Below, piece by piece: positions 1 through 7,187 of a stretch of 12,901 nucleotides of DNA. The notes beneath the pieces were generated by a model. That model ran no database searches and was not told the origin of the DNA. It saw only the letters and a list, made by a program, of their open reading frames with translations. Position numbers and translations under genes: made by a program. Where the stretch lies: positions 1-12,901 of the forward strand of contig JALSTF010000127.1 in the NCBI GenBank assembly GCA_026983895.1. The letters are read 5' to 3'. The DNA comes from Sulfurovum sp. Lineage in GTDB: Bacteria > Campylobacterota > Campylobacteria > Campylobacterales > Sulfurovaceae. Within the stretch, counting starts at the first letter, position 1; the number at the start of each line of letters is the position of its first letter.

Positions 1-857
1 TCGCATTCGCCTCCCATTTCAAGACGAAGAAACTTCTTGATATGATCTATATACTCACCTATGCCGATATGAATGGGGTAGGAAAAGGTATCTATACTTC
101 GTTCAATGCCCGTCTGATCAAAATACTCTATCAGCGCTCGCTCGAAGCACTTGACCATACCATTATGATAGATGAAGCGGCTAAGAGACTTAGAAAAGAA
201 CAGAGTCTCAAACGGGACCCGGAGTTTCTATCACTGACACGAAGCCAGCAGCGCAAAATCCTGCAAATCCCCTCGGACCTGCTCTTCTTGCGCTATAATC
301 CAAAACGCATCATCGCCATCTCCAAAAAAGCATTCGATACTGAAGCGTATGAATTTTACCTCAGCAATGAAAGCCATCTGGTGATCGAAGTGATACGCGC
401 ACACTCTTTCAACCTCGGATATTTTCTTTCCAAGCTCTCTGCTTACGACGTGGTCAATATGGATATCTGTAAGCTTTTTGATGATCTAAAATATTTCAAG
501 ATCGATTTCTCTGTTAAAGCAGAAGAAGATGACCTCATGCTCATAGAAGAGATACTGCATCGCTCCTTCGATGCATCACAAACGGCAAAGATGCCGCTGC
601 CCATCATCAAGAAGAACGAGATAGAGATCGACTGCGAGCACTCCAAGACTTACGCAATGATGAAACTGCATACCAACAACCAGAAAGGGCTTCTGGCATA
701 TACGATCAACCTTTTCGACCAGATGGGTATCGACATCGTCTCTGCCAAGATCCATACGCTCAAAAAGAAGGTCAGAGACCTCTTTCTCATCGAAAAGAAT
801 GGGAATTTCTGTCATAATACGGACAATATTATTGAAAAACTGAGCAGGGAAGAATAA
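1..857 (+). CDS. glnD: Protein-PII uridylyltransferase / uridylyl-removing enzyme, C-terminal part (5' end outside window)
   Basis: This is the 3' end of a gene that begins before the window; the frame is open from base 3 through the ATG at 42, so that ATG is internal. GlnD uridylylates and de-uridylylates PII signalling proteins in response to glutamine. The visible part begins at the end of the HD (uridylyl-removing) domain, where LDMIYILTYADMNGVG resembles the GlnD segment LLTxADI. Two ACT-like regulatory modules follow, roughly at bases 360-560 and 630-855. The second has the typical KGLLAYTINLF...GIDIVSAKI pattern and probably senses glutamine. The catalytic nucleotidyltransferase domain would lie upstream and cannot be checked. 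The stop codon is one base before glmS, whose ribosome-binding site lies inside this gene's last codons, so the two are probably co-transcribed. Another ACT/HD protein is possible but less likely. Confidence 0.85.
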   Translation, partial: AFASHFKTKKLLDMIYILTYADMNGVGKGIYTSFNARLIKILYQRSLEALDHTIMIDEAAKRLRKEQSLKRDPEFLSLTRSQQRKILQIPSDLLFLRYNPKRIIAISKKAFDTEAYEFYLSNESHLVIEVIRAHSFNLGYFLSKLSAYDVVNMDICKLFDDLKYFKIDFSVKAEEDDLMLIEEILHRSFDASQTAKMPLPIIKKNEIEIDCEHSKTYAMMKLHTNNQKGLLAYTINLFDQMGIDIVSAKIHTLKKKVRDLFLIEKNGNFCHNTDNIIEKLSREE

Positions 858-858
858 C

Positions 859-2667
859 ATGTGCGGAATTGTCGGATACATCGGACCCAAAGAAAAAAAA
901 GAAATACTCCTGGACGGATTGCAGGAGCTTGAGTACAGAGGCTACGACTCAGCAGGGATCGCGGTCATCGAAGGGAAGAAGCTCAATAACTTCAAAGCGA
1001 TCGGGAAACTGGAGAACCTCAGGGAGAAGACCAAGTCCTACCACAGCGAAGGTTTTGGCATCTCCATCGGGCATACGCGCTGGGCGACCCACGGCAAACC
1101 CACCGAACTCAATGCCCACCCGCACCTGGGTGCCTACTCCTACGTGGTCCATAACGGGATCATCGAGAATTACCAGGAACTCAAAGAAGAACTCCAAAAG
1201 GACGGTGTCAGCTTCCTAAGCCAGACCGACACCGAGACCATCGTCCACCTTTTTGAAAAGTTCAACAACCAAAGCAACGATCCATTCGATGCCTTTGAAA
1301 AGACCATCGAAAAACTCGAAGGGGCGTATGCCACCCTGCTCATCACCGAAGCAGCGCCCGATACCATCTTCTTTGCCAAGAACGGCTCCCCCATGCTGAT
1401 CGGTTTTGACGGAAAAGAAGTGTACTTCGCCTCATCCGATACGCCGATCATAGGGAAAGCCAGCGAAGTATACTACCTTGAAGACGGAGAATACGGCTAT
1501 GTGAAAGAGGGAGAGGTCCACCTGTTTAACGCTGAAGGTGCAAAAACCTTCACCAAACAGCCGCTGACCGCCGACAAGCTCTCAGCACAGAAGGACGGCT
1601 ACCGCTTCTTCATGGAGAAGGAGATCTACGAGCAGAGCTATGTGATGTCTGAGACCATCATGGGGCGAGTACATGCCGAAAGCATCACACTCGACGAGAT
1701 CGACGAGACACTGCTTAAAGGTATCAATGCCATCAAGATCTGTGCCTGCGGTACTTCCTACCACTCTGCACTCACCGCTGCCTACCTTTTCGAACGACTG
1801 GCAAAGATACGCTGCGATGTGGAGATCGCTTCGGAGTTCAGGTACAAAGAGCCTCTTTTGAGCGACGATACGCTTTTCATTACCATCTCCCAAAGCGGAG
1901 AGACCGCCGATACCCTTGAAGCACTGAAAATGGCAAAACGTGCCGGGCTCAAAAGCCTGAGCATCTGCAATGTGGACAACTCCTCCATCGTCCGTGAGAG
2001 TGATGCGGCCATCCTGACACGCGCAGGCATCGAAAAAGGGGTCGCCAGCACCAAAGCCTTCGCCACACAGACGATGGTGCTCTGGATACTGGCTCTTTAT
2101 ATGGGGCAGGAGAAGGGCAGCATCAGTGCAGAGACGATGAAAAATGAGATCGATGCCATTCTCCACACCCCCAAGGCACTGGTCGTCACCGATGCCCTGC
2201 ATGCCAAACTGACACGCCTCTCCAAACGCTACCTTCACGGGCACGGTTTCTTCTTCATCGGGCGGGACATCTTCTTCCCGCTGGCACTTGAAGGCGCGCT
2301 TAAACTCAAGGAGATCAGCTACCTGCACGCAGAAGGCTACCCTGCCGGGGAGATGAAGCACGGCCCCATCGCCCTGGCCGATGCTGACCTTTTCACTGTT
2401 GCGCTGATGCCAAAGACCATGCACTACGACAAGATCAAATCCAACGTCGAAGAGCTTTCAGCCAGAGATGCGACCATCCTAGCCATCTCTCCGGAATCTT
2501 TCGAGCTGGCGGATGATTTCATACAGACACATTACGATACACACCCGATGCTGGAATTCTTTGAAATGATGGTGGTCACACAGCTGCTCGCACTGGAAAT
2601 TTCCGTTCGTCTGGGGAATGATGTGGATATGCCGAGGAACCTGGCGAAGTCGGTGACGGTAGAGTAA
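859..2667 (+). CDS. glmS: Glutamine--fructose-6-phosphate aminotransferase (isomerizing)
   Basis: GlmS makes glucosamine-6-phosphate from fructose-6-phosphate and glutamine, the first committed step to UDP-GlcNAc for peptidoglycan and lipopolysaccharide. The 602-residue length is normal. The protein starts MCGIVGYIG, so Cys2 becomes the N-terminal nucleophile of the glutaminase domain. That domain also shows GHTRWATHGKP (71-81), HNGIIENY (98-105) and SQTDTE (121-126). The isomerase half has two SIS domains: CGTSYH (297-302), SQSGET (344-349) and STKAF (397-401) in the first, and HAEGYPAGEMKHGP in the second. The C-terminus DMPRNLAKSVTVE is the family signature. The start is fixed by the catalytic Cys and by an AGGGAAGA-like Shine-Dalgarno in the end of glnD. 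There is no room for a glmS ribozyme because the upstream DNA is coding. The gene converges on the thiamine salvage operon. Confidence 0.98.
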   Translation: MCGIVGYIGPKEKKEILLDGLQELEYRGYDSAGIAVIEGKKLNNFKAIGKLENLREKTKSYHSEGFGISIGHTRWATHGKPTELNAHPHLGAYSYVVHNGIIENYQELKEELQKDGVSFLSQTDTETIVHLFEKFNNQSNDPFDAFEKTIEKLEGAYATLLITEAAPDTIFFAKNGSPMLIGFDGKEVYFASSDTPIIGKASEVYYLEDGEYGYVKEGEVHLFNAEGAKTFTKQPLTADKLSAQKDGYRFFMEKEIYEQSYVMSETIMGRVHAESITLDEIDETLLKGINAIKICACGTSYHSALTAAYLFERLAKIRCDVEIASEFRYKEPLLSDDTLFITISQSGETADTLEALKMAKRAGLKSLSICNVDNSSIVRESDAAILTRAGIEKGVASTKAFATQTMVLWILALYMGQEKGSISAETMKNEIDAILHTPKALVVTDALHAKLTRLSKRYLHGHGFFFIGRDIFFPLALEGALKLKEISYLHAEGYPAGEMKHGPIALADADLFTVALMPKTMHYDKIKSNVEELSARDATILAISPESFELADDFIQTHYDTHPMLEFFEMMVVTQLLALEISVRLGNDVDMPRNLAKSVTVE

Positions 2668-2683
2668 CCTTGTATGCTCTTGT

Positions 2684-2703
2684 GTAGGATGGATTTATCC
2701 ACC
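2684..2703 (+). repeat. REP-like unit (GTAG + hairpin), left arm of an inverted pair
   Basis: GTAG is followed directly by a short imperfect hairpin whose 3' arm is ATCCACC. It is the inverted partner of the unit at 2751-2770: over 22 bases (2682-2703 against 2751-2772) the two differ at two positions. It lies 16 bases after the glmS stop codon. Confidence 0.7.
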
Positions 2704-2750
2704 GTTCTAATGAAGATTTGATTTTTTTATGAAGACCCGTTCTCTTAAAA

Positions 2751-2770
2751 GGTGGATAAATCCACCCTAC
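2751..2770 (-). repeat. REP-like unit (GTAG + hairpin), right arm of an inverted pair
   Basis: Read on the minus strand this is GTAG followed by a perfect 7-bp stem (GGTGGAT / ATCCACC) with a two-base loop. With 2684-2703 it forms an inverted pair about 47 bases apart, the arrangement called a REPIN in genomes with RAYT transposases. Together the arms could also act as a bidirectional transcription barrier between the convergent genes, but neither hairpin has a convincing U-tract. Confidence 0.72.
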
Positions 2771-2780
2771 GCGATGAGGA

Positions 2781-3485
2781 TCATGTATTTTTTTGAAACC
2801 ACTCTGCACATAACGCTTTGTAGATCACTTTATAGGCATCCAGTTTTTCCTGTTCCCATTTCTCTTCTTTAAAATACTGCTGCAGGAAAAATACTTCCTT
2901 CTCTTTTCCAAGCGCAAACTCCACACTGACAGCCGCCAGATCGAAATAGCGGTCATTATTGCCTGCGAACTCCCAGTCTATCAGTTTTACCTCTTCGTCG
3001 GAGAACAGAATATTTTTCGGATTGAGGTCGTTGTGGCACAGGACGATCTCCCTGGGGTACGCAGACAGCAGATCGAATGCTTCTGTCACTTCCCGGCTTT
3101 CCGATGCCAATAGGTCACGCAGCGGCAATGGTTCGGATGTGATCTGGATGGTATGCAGTTCCCTGATGATTCGGGCAAGATGCTTCAGATCACCGTGTTC
3201 AAGACTTTTCTTATGTTCCCCCGGTAAAAATTCGCATATCATCAGTCCGCTATCACTCTCAAGTACCAGCGGTTTGGCCGCAATGCCTTTTTCATAAGCG
3301 AGGGTCTGGACAGCAAATTCCAGTTCACGGTCACGGTCGTCAAGTATGAACTTGCGGAGAAGATAGTGCTTTCCATTGACCGAGAACCGATGGTTCTCAT
3401 TGGAAAAACCCTGTCCCTCCAACAAATACGGACCCTCGATGGTCTCCCCTTCAAAAAGCGGATGTCTACTTAGATAGCGTTTCAT
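2781..3485 (-). CDS. Thiamine kinase-like phosphotransferase (APH/choline kinase fold)
   Basis: This is a small kinase of the aminoglycoside phosphotransferase / choline kinase superfamily, 234 residues from the chosen start. The N-lobe has GFSNENHRFSVNGKHYLLR (26-44), typical of the nucleotide-binding strand region in the ThiK/choline kinase group. The catalytic loop HNDLNPKNIL (151-160) supplies the Asp and Asn, and LIDWEFAG (168-175) supplies the metal-binding Asp. It is the last gene behind a TPP riboswitch, a TonB receptor and a PnuT permease. The inferred job is therefore phosphorylation of imported thiamine to thiamine phosphate, which traps it in the cytoplasm. The start at 3485 was preferred over the adjacent ATG at 3488 because it gives about six bases to an AAAGG motif; either start overlaps the end of pnuT by about 20 bases, which suggests translational coupling. 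Substrate is inferred from context; choline or ethanolamine kinase is the main alternative. Confidence 0.75.
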   Translation of the reverse strand: MKRYLSRHPLFEGETIEGPYLLEGQGFSNENHRFSVNGKHYLLRKFILDDRDRELEFAVQTLAYEKGIAAKPLVLESDSGLMICEFLPGEHKKSLEHGDLKHLARIIRELHTIQITSEPLPLRDLLASESREVTEAFDLLSAYPREIVLCHNDLNPKNILFSDEEVKLIDWEFAGNNDRYFDLAAVSVEFALGKEKEVFFLQQYFKEEKWEQEKLDAYKVIYKALCAEWFQKNT

Positions 3486-4074
3486 CATACGCCTTTTGCC
3501 AGCTTGCATAGCCGTAGAAGGCAAGGATCACATACAGAACGAACAGGATGATGGTAGCCAAGTACCCTGAACGGTAGTAGAGGACGATCGCCGCGGAGTC
3601 GATGAAGATCCAGTAGATCCAGTTCTCCAGTACCTTTTTCGCCATCATCCAGGTGGCGATACCGGAAAAGACCATCACGAATGCATCGTGGTAGGCGAAT
3701 TTCGCCCCGGCATAGGTCTGGGAAATCCACCCCAGTGCCATGGCCCCCACAAGTCCCAAAGCGATGAAAAGAATATGTTTCTGCAGCGGCCAGCGGCTGA
3801 TCGCAAGTGTCTCACCCTTCTCATCCTTTTTCCAGAGGATGAAACCGTAGACCGCCATGGCCATATAGTAGAAATTCAGGATGGAAGAGGAGACAAGTGC
3901 CCCGTTCCAGAAGAGAATGGTGTAAATGAGTGTGGAGAAGAAGGCAAAAGGCCAGGCCCACTGCGACTCTTTGGCTGCAAGGATGACGTACGTGATCCCG
4001 AGCACAACAGCAGCGACCTCCCATCCGGACATCATTGCGAATGCATCGAGAACACTCTGCCAACTTAACTGCAT
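3466..4074 (-). CDS. pnuT: PnuC-family thiamine permease (PnuT)
   Basis: This is a 202-residue inner-membrane protein made mostly of hydrophobic segments, about seven predicted helices, as in PnuC-family facilitators. Family features are the early AAKESQWAWPFAFFSTLIY stretch (34-52) and the late ENWIYWIFIDSAAIVLYY segment, which matches the W..W...D......Y pattern lining the PnuC substrate site. PnuC members transport nicotinamide riboside, whereas PnuT members transport thiamine. The TPP riboswitch and TonB receptor upstream and the kinase downstream favour thiamine. Transport would be facilitated diffusion driven by phosphorylation in the cytoplasm. The start at 4074 has a strong AAAGGAG seven bases upstream (4082-4088) that overlaps the TAA stop of the receptor gene at 4087-4089, a sign of coupling. 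A second ATG at 4076-4078 is out of frame. Confidence 0.88.
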   Translation of the reverse strand: MQLSWQSVLDAFAMMSGWEVAAVVLGITYVILAAKESQWAWPFAFFSTLIYTILFWNGALVSSSILNFYYMAMAVYGFILWKKDEKGETLAISRWPLQKHILFIALGLVGAMALGWISQTYAGAKFAYHDAFVMVFSGIATWMMAKKVLENWIYWIFIDSAAIVLYYRSGYLATIILFVLYVILAFYGYASWQKAYDETLSK

Positions 4075-4086
4075 TCATTTTCTCCT

Positions 4087-6147
4087 TTAGTAGTCGTAGG
4101 TAAGGGTCAAACCAAACGTTCTCGGTGTCCCCTTCTGCGTATAGAGTTCGGACTCATATCCTTTTGAGGGATCGTTGCCAAAATAGAAACCACGTACATT
4201 ATACTCTTTATCTGCAAGATTCCTGCCCCAAAGTATCGCGCCGAAATTGCCGTTTGTATACTCTACGCTGCTGTTGAATAATGCATAGGGATCAGACTCC
4301 TGGTCATGTGTATCGGAGAAATAGTAGCTTCCCATTCCTTCTACATTGGCTTTGAACCTCCAATTTTCCATAAAGGCATAATCCAATCCCACATTATATT
4401 GATATTTTGGTGACTGTGCCGGGGCACGCCCTGTCATTTCAGGTGTATATTCATCAAATTCTGCATGCAGAAGCCCCAGTTTGCTGTAGAGATGCAGGGT
4501 ATCGTTCGGATAGTAGTCCAGTTCCGATTCAAGACCGTAGTAGGTCCCTTTTGCCGCATTGCTCAAATAGTCCGAGAAGCTTCTGTCATTTTCGAGATAA
4601 GTCTTGACCTGCTGGTCTTTTCGTTTCCCGTAAAAGAAGTTCAGTCGGTTTATCAGCGTGTTGTCGAAATAATTTGAATTGACACCGGCATCCAGGTTCC
4701 AGAGTGTTTCTGTCTGGAACGTTCTGTCCTCTACAGGCAGTGTGTTGTCCGCATTGAAACCTCCGGGTTTATAGCCTTTTGAGAGAGTCACATAGTATTG
4801 TGCATTGGCTTGGGCTTTATAGGTCAGTCCTATTTTCCCTCCATACAGGTTCTCATCGGTATTGTCACTGAAGGCATCCGAATCACTGTAATCCGCTTTC
4901 CAGTTCTCAGCTCTCATTCCCAAAGTGAAAACAAGTTTTTCTGTCAGTGTACTGTCTATCTGGCCGTAAACCGCTTTGCTTGTGGTATCATAATTGTGGC
5001 TGAAGGGTTCCCAAACCCCGTCCATATAGTGGTTCCTGTTCAGATCCTCGCTGTAATCCTTGTAGTAAAGGCCCATGGTCCACTGTGTCGTTTCGTTAAA
5101 TATCTTTCCGCCCTCGTCCGAGACCATACGGATATCGAGATCGGTCTGTTTTTTATTGCGCAGATACTGATCGAACCAGCTGTATGGCCATAATGAATCA
5201 TCGAATTCACCGACATAGGACCAGTCTTCGTCGTAGCTGTATTCCGAGTCTGTATTGCTGTGGCTGACTGCTGCTGTCAGGTGCATGATATCGTCATACT
5301 GATAGGTCGCTTTAAGGGAAAAGGCATTGGTAAGCTGTGTATCCTTGCCGGGCATATCCGACTTTGTTGTCCATGAATTGTCAAGTGTGAACGCATCATA
5401 CCCGTTGTCCACGTCGATATGCAGGACATTCAGGTCGACCGTCAATGTATCGGTCACCAACCACTTAAGCGCCCCTTTGACGGTCAGCTCATCGATATTG
5501 TTGGTATCGTCCCTTCCAAGATAGCTGTTCTTCATGTATCCGTCACTTCTGTTTTTGTACACGGATATACGTCCAAGAAGTGTATCTTTAATGATCGTGC
5601 CGCCGCCGGCTGCGCCGAATGCAAGTGTATTGTAATTACCGACGGTCGCTTCAAAATGACTATTCGCTTCTGCTGTAGGTTCGTTGCTTTCCACAATGAC
5701 CATACCCGCCATCCCATTGGCACCGAAAGTAGTTCCCTGCGGTCCTCTGAGTACCTCTATCTGTTTGACATCGAACGTTCCCGCACCAAGCGGACTTTGG
5801 GAAAGATCGATACCGTCTATGATGACACCGACGGAAGGGTTGACCGGTGTTTCGAACTGGCTCCGCTCCCCGATACCCCTGATCTGGATATATTTTGCTT
5901 TGGATGCACCGGCAGAGAAGTTGACGTTCGGGGAGGAGCTCAGAACTTTGATGAATGCTTCGGTATTCTTATCATAAAGCTGTTCTTCGCCTATGACGCT
6001 GACACTGTTGCTGACCTGGGAAAGGTTCTTGTCTCGAAAATCCGCCCCTATAACGATAGGGTCAAGTTCAACCTCATCGGCCAAAGCATTCACTGTCATT
6101 CCTACAGAAGCTGCAAGAATCGAAGTAGCTATTATTTTTGATTTCAT
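4087..6147 (-). CDS. TonB-dependent outer-membrane receptor, probably for thiamine
   Basis: This 686-residue outer-membrane receptor starts with a signal peptide (MKSKIIATSILAASVGMTVNALA, with likely cleavage after residue 23). A TonB-box-like LDPIVIGA (28-35) follows. The plug domain, to about residue 155, contains IQIRGIGERSQF, VGVIIDGIDL and the hallmark IEVLRGPQGTTFG. The rest is a 22-strand-type beta-barrel rich in aromatic and alternating residues, ending TFGLTLTYDY with the terminal aromatic needed for outer-membrane insertion. It is the first gene after a TPP riboswitch and is followed by pnuT and a kinase. The inferred substrate is therefore thiamine or a phosphorylated thiamine, taken up with energy from TonB-ExbBD, which is encoded elsewhere. 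The start is supported by an AGGAAA motif at 6152-6157, which the leader may also mask. Sequence alone would not exclude a siderophore or cobalamin ligand. Confidence 0.9.
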   Translation of the reverse strand: MKSKIIATSILAASVGMTVNALADEVELDPIVIGADFRDKNLSQVSNSVSVIGEEQLYDKNTEAFIKVLSSSPNVNFSAGASKAKYIQIRGIGERSQFETPVNPSVGVIIDGIDLSQSPLGAGTFDVKQIEVLRGPQGTTFGANGMAGMVIVESNEPTAEANSHFEATVGNYNTLAFGAAGGGTIIKDTLLGRISVYKNRSDGYMKNSYLGRDDTNNIDELTVKGALKWLVTDTLTVDLNVLHIDVDNGYDAFTLDNSWTTKSDMPGKDTQLTNAFSLKATYQYDDIMHLTAAVSHSNTDSEYSYDEDWSYVGEFDDSLWPYSWFDQYLRNKKQTDLDIRMVSDEGGKIFNETTQWTMGLYYKDYSEDLNRNHYMDGVWEPFSHNYDTTSKAVYGQIDSTLTEKLVFTLGMRAENWKADYSDSDAFSDNTDENLYGGKIGLTYKAQANAQYYVTLSKGYKPGGFNADNTLPVEDRTFQTETLWNLDAGVNSNYFDNTLINRLNFFYGKRKDQQVKTYLENDRSFSDYLSNAAKGTYYGLESELDYYPNDTLHLYSKLGLLHAEFDEYTPEMTGRAPAQSPKYQYNVGLDYAFMENWRFKANVEGMGSYYFSDTHDQESDPYALFNSSVEYTNGNFGAILWGRNLADKEYNVRGFYFGNDPSKGYESELYTQKGTPRTFGLTLTYDY

Positions 6148-6152
6148 GTTGT

Positions 6153-6181
6153 TTCCTAAAATGTATATTCAGGAAGGAGAA
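6153..6181 (-). promoter_or_regulatory. Putative expression platform of the receptor riboswitch
   Basis: Between the aptamer and the receptor start, the minus-strand segment at 6172-6181 (TTCTCCTTCC) can pair with the P1 3' strand of the aptamer at 6222-6231 (GGAAGAGAAC) with one bulged C. The overlapping TTCCT at 6171-6175 can instead pair with AGGAA of the ribosome-binding site (6153-6157). A small hairpin, AATGGT / ACCATT (6199-6212), lies between. This fits translational control in which bound TPP frees the tract to mask the ribosome-binding site. It is inferred from hand pairing only. Confidence 0.45.
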
Positions 6182-6223
6182 GTGCAGATAAATAGGAGAA
6201 TGGTACACCATTTTACTTACAGT

Positions 6224-6313
6224 TCTCTTCCTTACGCCGGTATTGTCCGGTTCAAGTTCAGCGGGTCAGGCATGCATGCCATCTCAGCTGAATAAATTCA
6301 GCACCCCGAGAGA
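6224..6313 (-). promoter_or_regulatory. TPP riboswitch (THI element) upstream of the TonB receptor operon
   Basis: On the minus strand the aptamer opens with CTCTCGGGGTGC, continues with the conserved GCTGAGAT and GACCCGCTGAAC segments, and closes with ATACCGGCGTAAGGAAGAG. These are the hallmark blocks of the TPP aptamer: P2, the HMP-binding CUGAGA loop, and the pyrophosphate-binding helix P4/P5. P3 is a TGAAT/ATTCA-type stem, and the P3a arm is a GGCATGCATGCC palindrome. It lies about 75 bases before the receptor start and places the receptor, permease and kinase under thiamine pyrophosphate control. Confidence 0.96.
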
Positions 6314-6323
6314 CTAATAAGAA

Positions 6324-6329
6324 CTTATA
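6324..6329 (-). promoter_or_regulatory. Candidate -10 box for the receptor operon
   Basis: TATAAG on the minus strand lies about 11 bases before the aptamer, preceded by a T-rich stretch (GAATTTTTG) but no clear -35 box. That pattern is usual for Campylobacterota sigma-70 promoters. The 65-base gap between the thiD stop and the aptamer is the only place such a promoter fits. Confidence 0.4.
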
Positions 6330-6350
6330 CAAAAATTCAACTATCATTAT

Positions 6351-6381
6351 CCTTAAATAAGAGTATTTTTATCTTATTTAG
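6351..6381 (-). terminator. AT-rich hairpin at the end of thiD, possible weak terminator
   Basis: An inverted repeat, AAATAAGA / TCTTATTT extended by two pairs, encloses a nine-base A-rich loop and starts on the thiD stop codon. It could slow or end transcription of the biosynthesis operon before the receptor riboswitch. The stem is almost all A-T and no U-tract follows it on the minus strand, so a true intrinsic terminator is doubtful. Confidence 0.3.
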
Positions 6382-7187
6382 AATATCGCTTCGCTTCTCG
6401 GTACATTTTTCTCTCTGTAGTTTAAGCTCAAGGTATCGGCATGGCCCAGTCTGTCATAGAGAAAATTCTTGGCCCCCTCCACGCTGCTTTTAAGTGAGAT
6501 ACCTTGGGCAAGGTGTGTTGCGATGGCCGAAGAGAGCAGACAACCCGTACCGTGGGTATGTATCGTTCCCACGCGCGGTGTAGAAATGCTGTGCATACCG
6601 GACGGATCGACCAGACAGTCGACGGCTTCTTCTTCTATACTGTGCCCTCCTTTCAGCAAGACCGCGTTGGCTCCCATTTCAAAAAGACCGTTCGCCATAG
6701 CAAGCACATCTTTCATCTCTCCTCGATACACAGTTCCCAGAAGAGTATTGGTCTCATGAAGATTGGGCGTGATGAGCCGGCAGAGAGGAAAAAGCCTGTG
6801 CACCATGACCTCAACGGCCTCAGGCTCCAGGAGCCTTCTGCCGCTTGAACTGACCAATACAGGGTCAAGGACCACATTGGGCAATTCGTACTGCTTGATG
6901 ATATCCGCGACCACATGTACCAGCGATGCATCACCAAGCATACCTATCTTCACGGCATCGACCCTGATGTCATTAAGCAGGACAGAAAGCTGCGTGCGAA
7001 GCAGTGACGCTGAGACCGTTTCCACCGCTGCCACCCCCTGGGAGTTCTGCGCCGTGATCGCTGTGATGGCACTAAGCGCATAACCTCCGAGTGCATGGAT
7101 GGTCTTGGTATCGATCAGTGTACCCGCACCGCCGTAGGGGTCGAACCCTCCTATCGCCAATACGGTCGGTGTATGCTCAGTAGCCAT
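6378..7187 (-). CDS. thiD: Hydroxymethylpyrimidine / phosphomethylpyrimidine kinase
   Basis: ThiD phosphorylates HMP and then HMP-P to give HMP-PP, the pyrimidine donor for ThiE. The 269-residue protein is a ribokinase-fold enzyme of normal single-domain length. It has the N-terminal AIGGFDPYGGAGTLIDTKTI (11-30), ITAITAQNSQGV (41-52), the acidic VVLDPVLVSSSG (105-116) and the catalytic anion-hole THGTGC (211-216). The start at 7187 (MATEH) was chosen because the homologous region begins right after it. ATGs at 7247 and 7244 would add about 20 residues unlike the family. No good Shine-Dalgarno is visible. Instead the ATG overlaps the restored thiE stop by 11 bases (ATGGCTACTGA), which implies translational coupling. 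It is the last gene of the biosynthetic operon. Confidence 0.95.
   Translation of the reverse strand: MATEHTPTVLAIGGFDPYGGAGTLIDTKTIHALGGYALSAITAITAQNSQGVAAVETVSASLLRTQLSVLLNDIRVDAVKIGMLGDASLVHVVADIIKQYELPNVVLDPVLVSSSGRRLLEPEAVEVMVHRLFPLCRLITPNLHETNTLLGTVYRGEMKDVLAMANGLFEMGANAVLLKGGHSIEEEAVDCLVDPSGMHSISTPRVGTIHTHGTGCLLSSAIATHLAQGISLKSSVEGAKNFLYDRLGHADTLSLNYREKNVPRSEAIF

Noticed and set aside
42..44. ATG at 42 as the start of a separate ACT-domain gene
   Set aside because: The frame is open back to base 3 and encodes HD-domain residues typical of GlnD, so this is an internal methionine.
843..858. glmS ribozyme or other leader control of glmS
   Set aside because: glmS begins one base after glnD, so there is no untranslated leader to hold a ribozyme.
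1582..2424. Open frame on the minus strand inside glmS
   Set aside because: It lies entirely within glmS, which is unambiguous; the composition is typical of an antisense shadow.
2684..2770. Intrinsic terminator for glmS and the salvage operon
   Set aside because: The hairpins lack U-tracts directly after the stems on either strand; the T-run near 2721 is not adjacent to a stem. A weaker role in termination is still possible.
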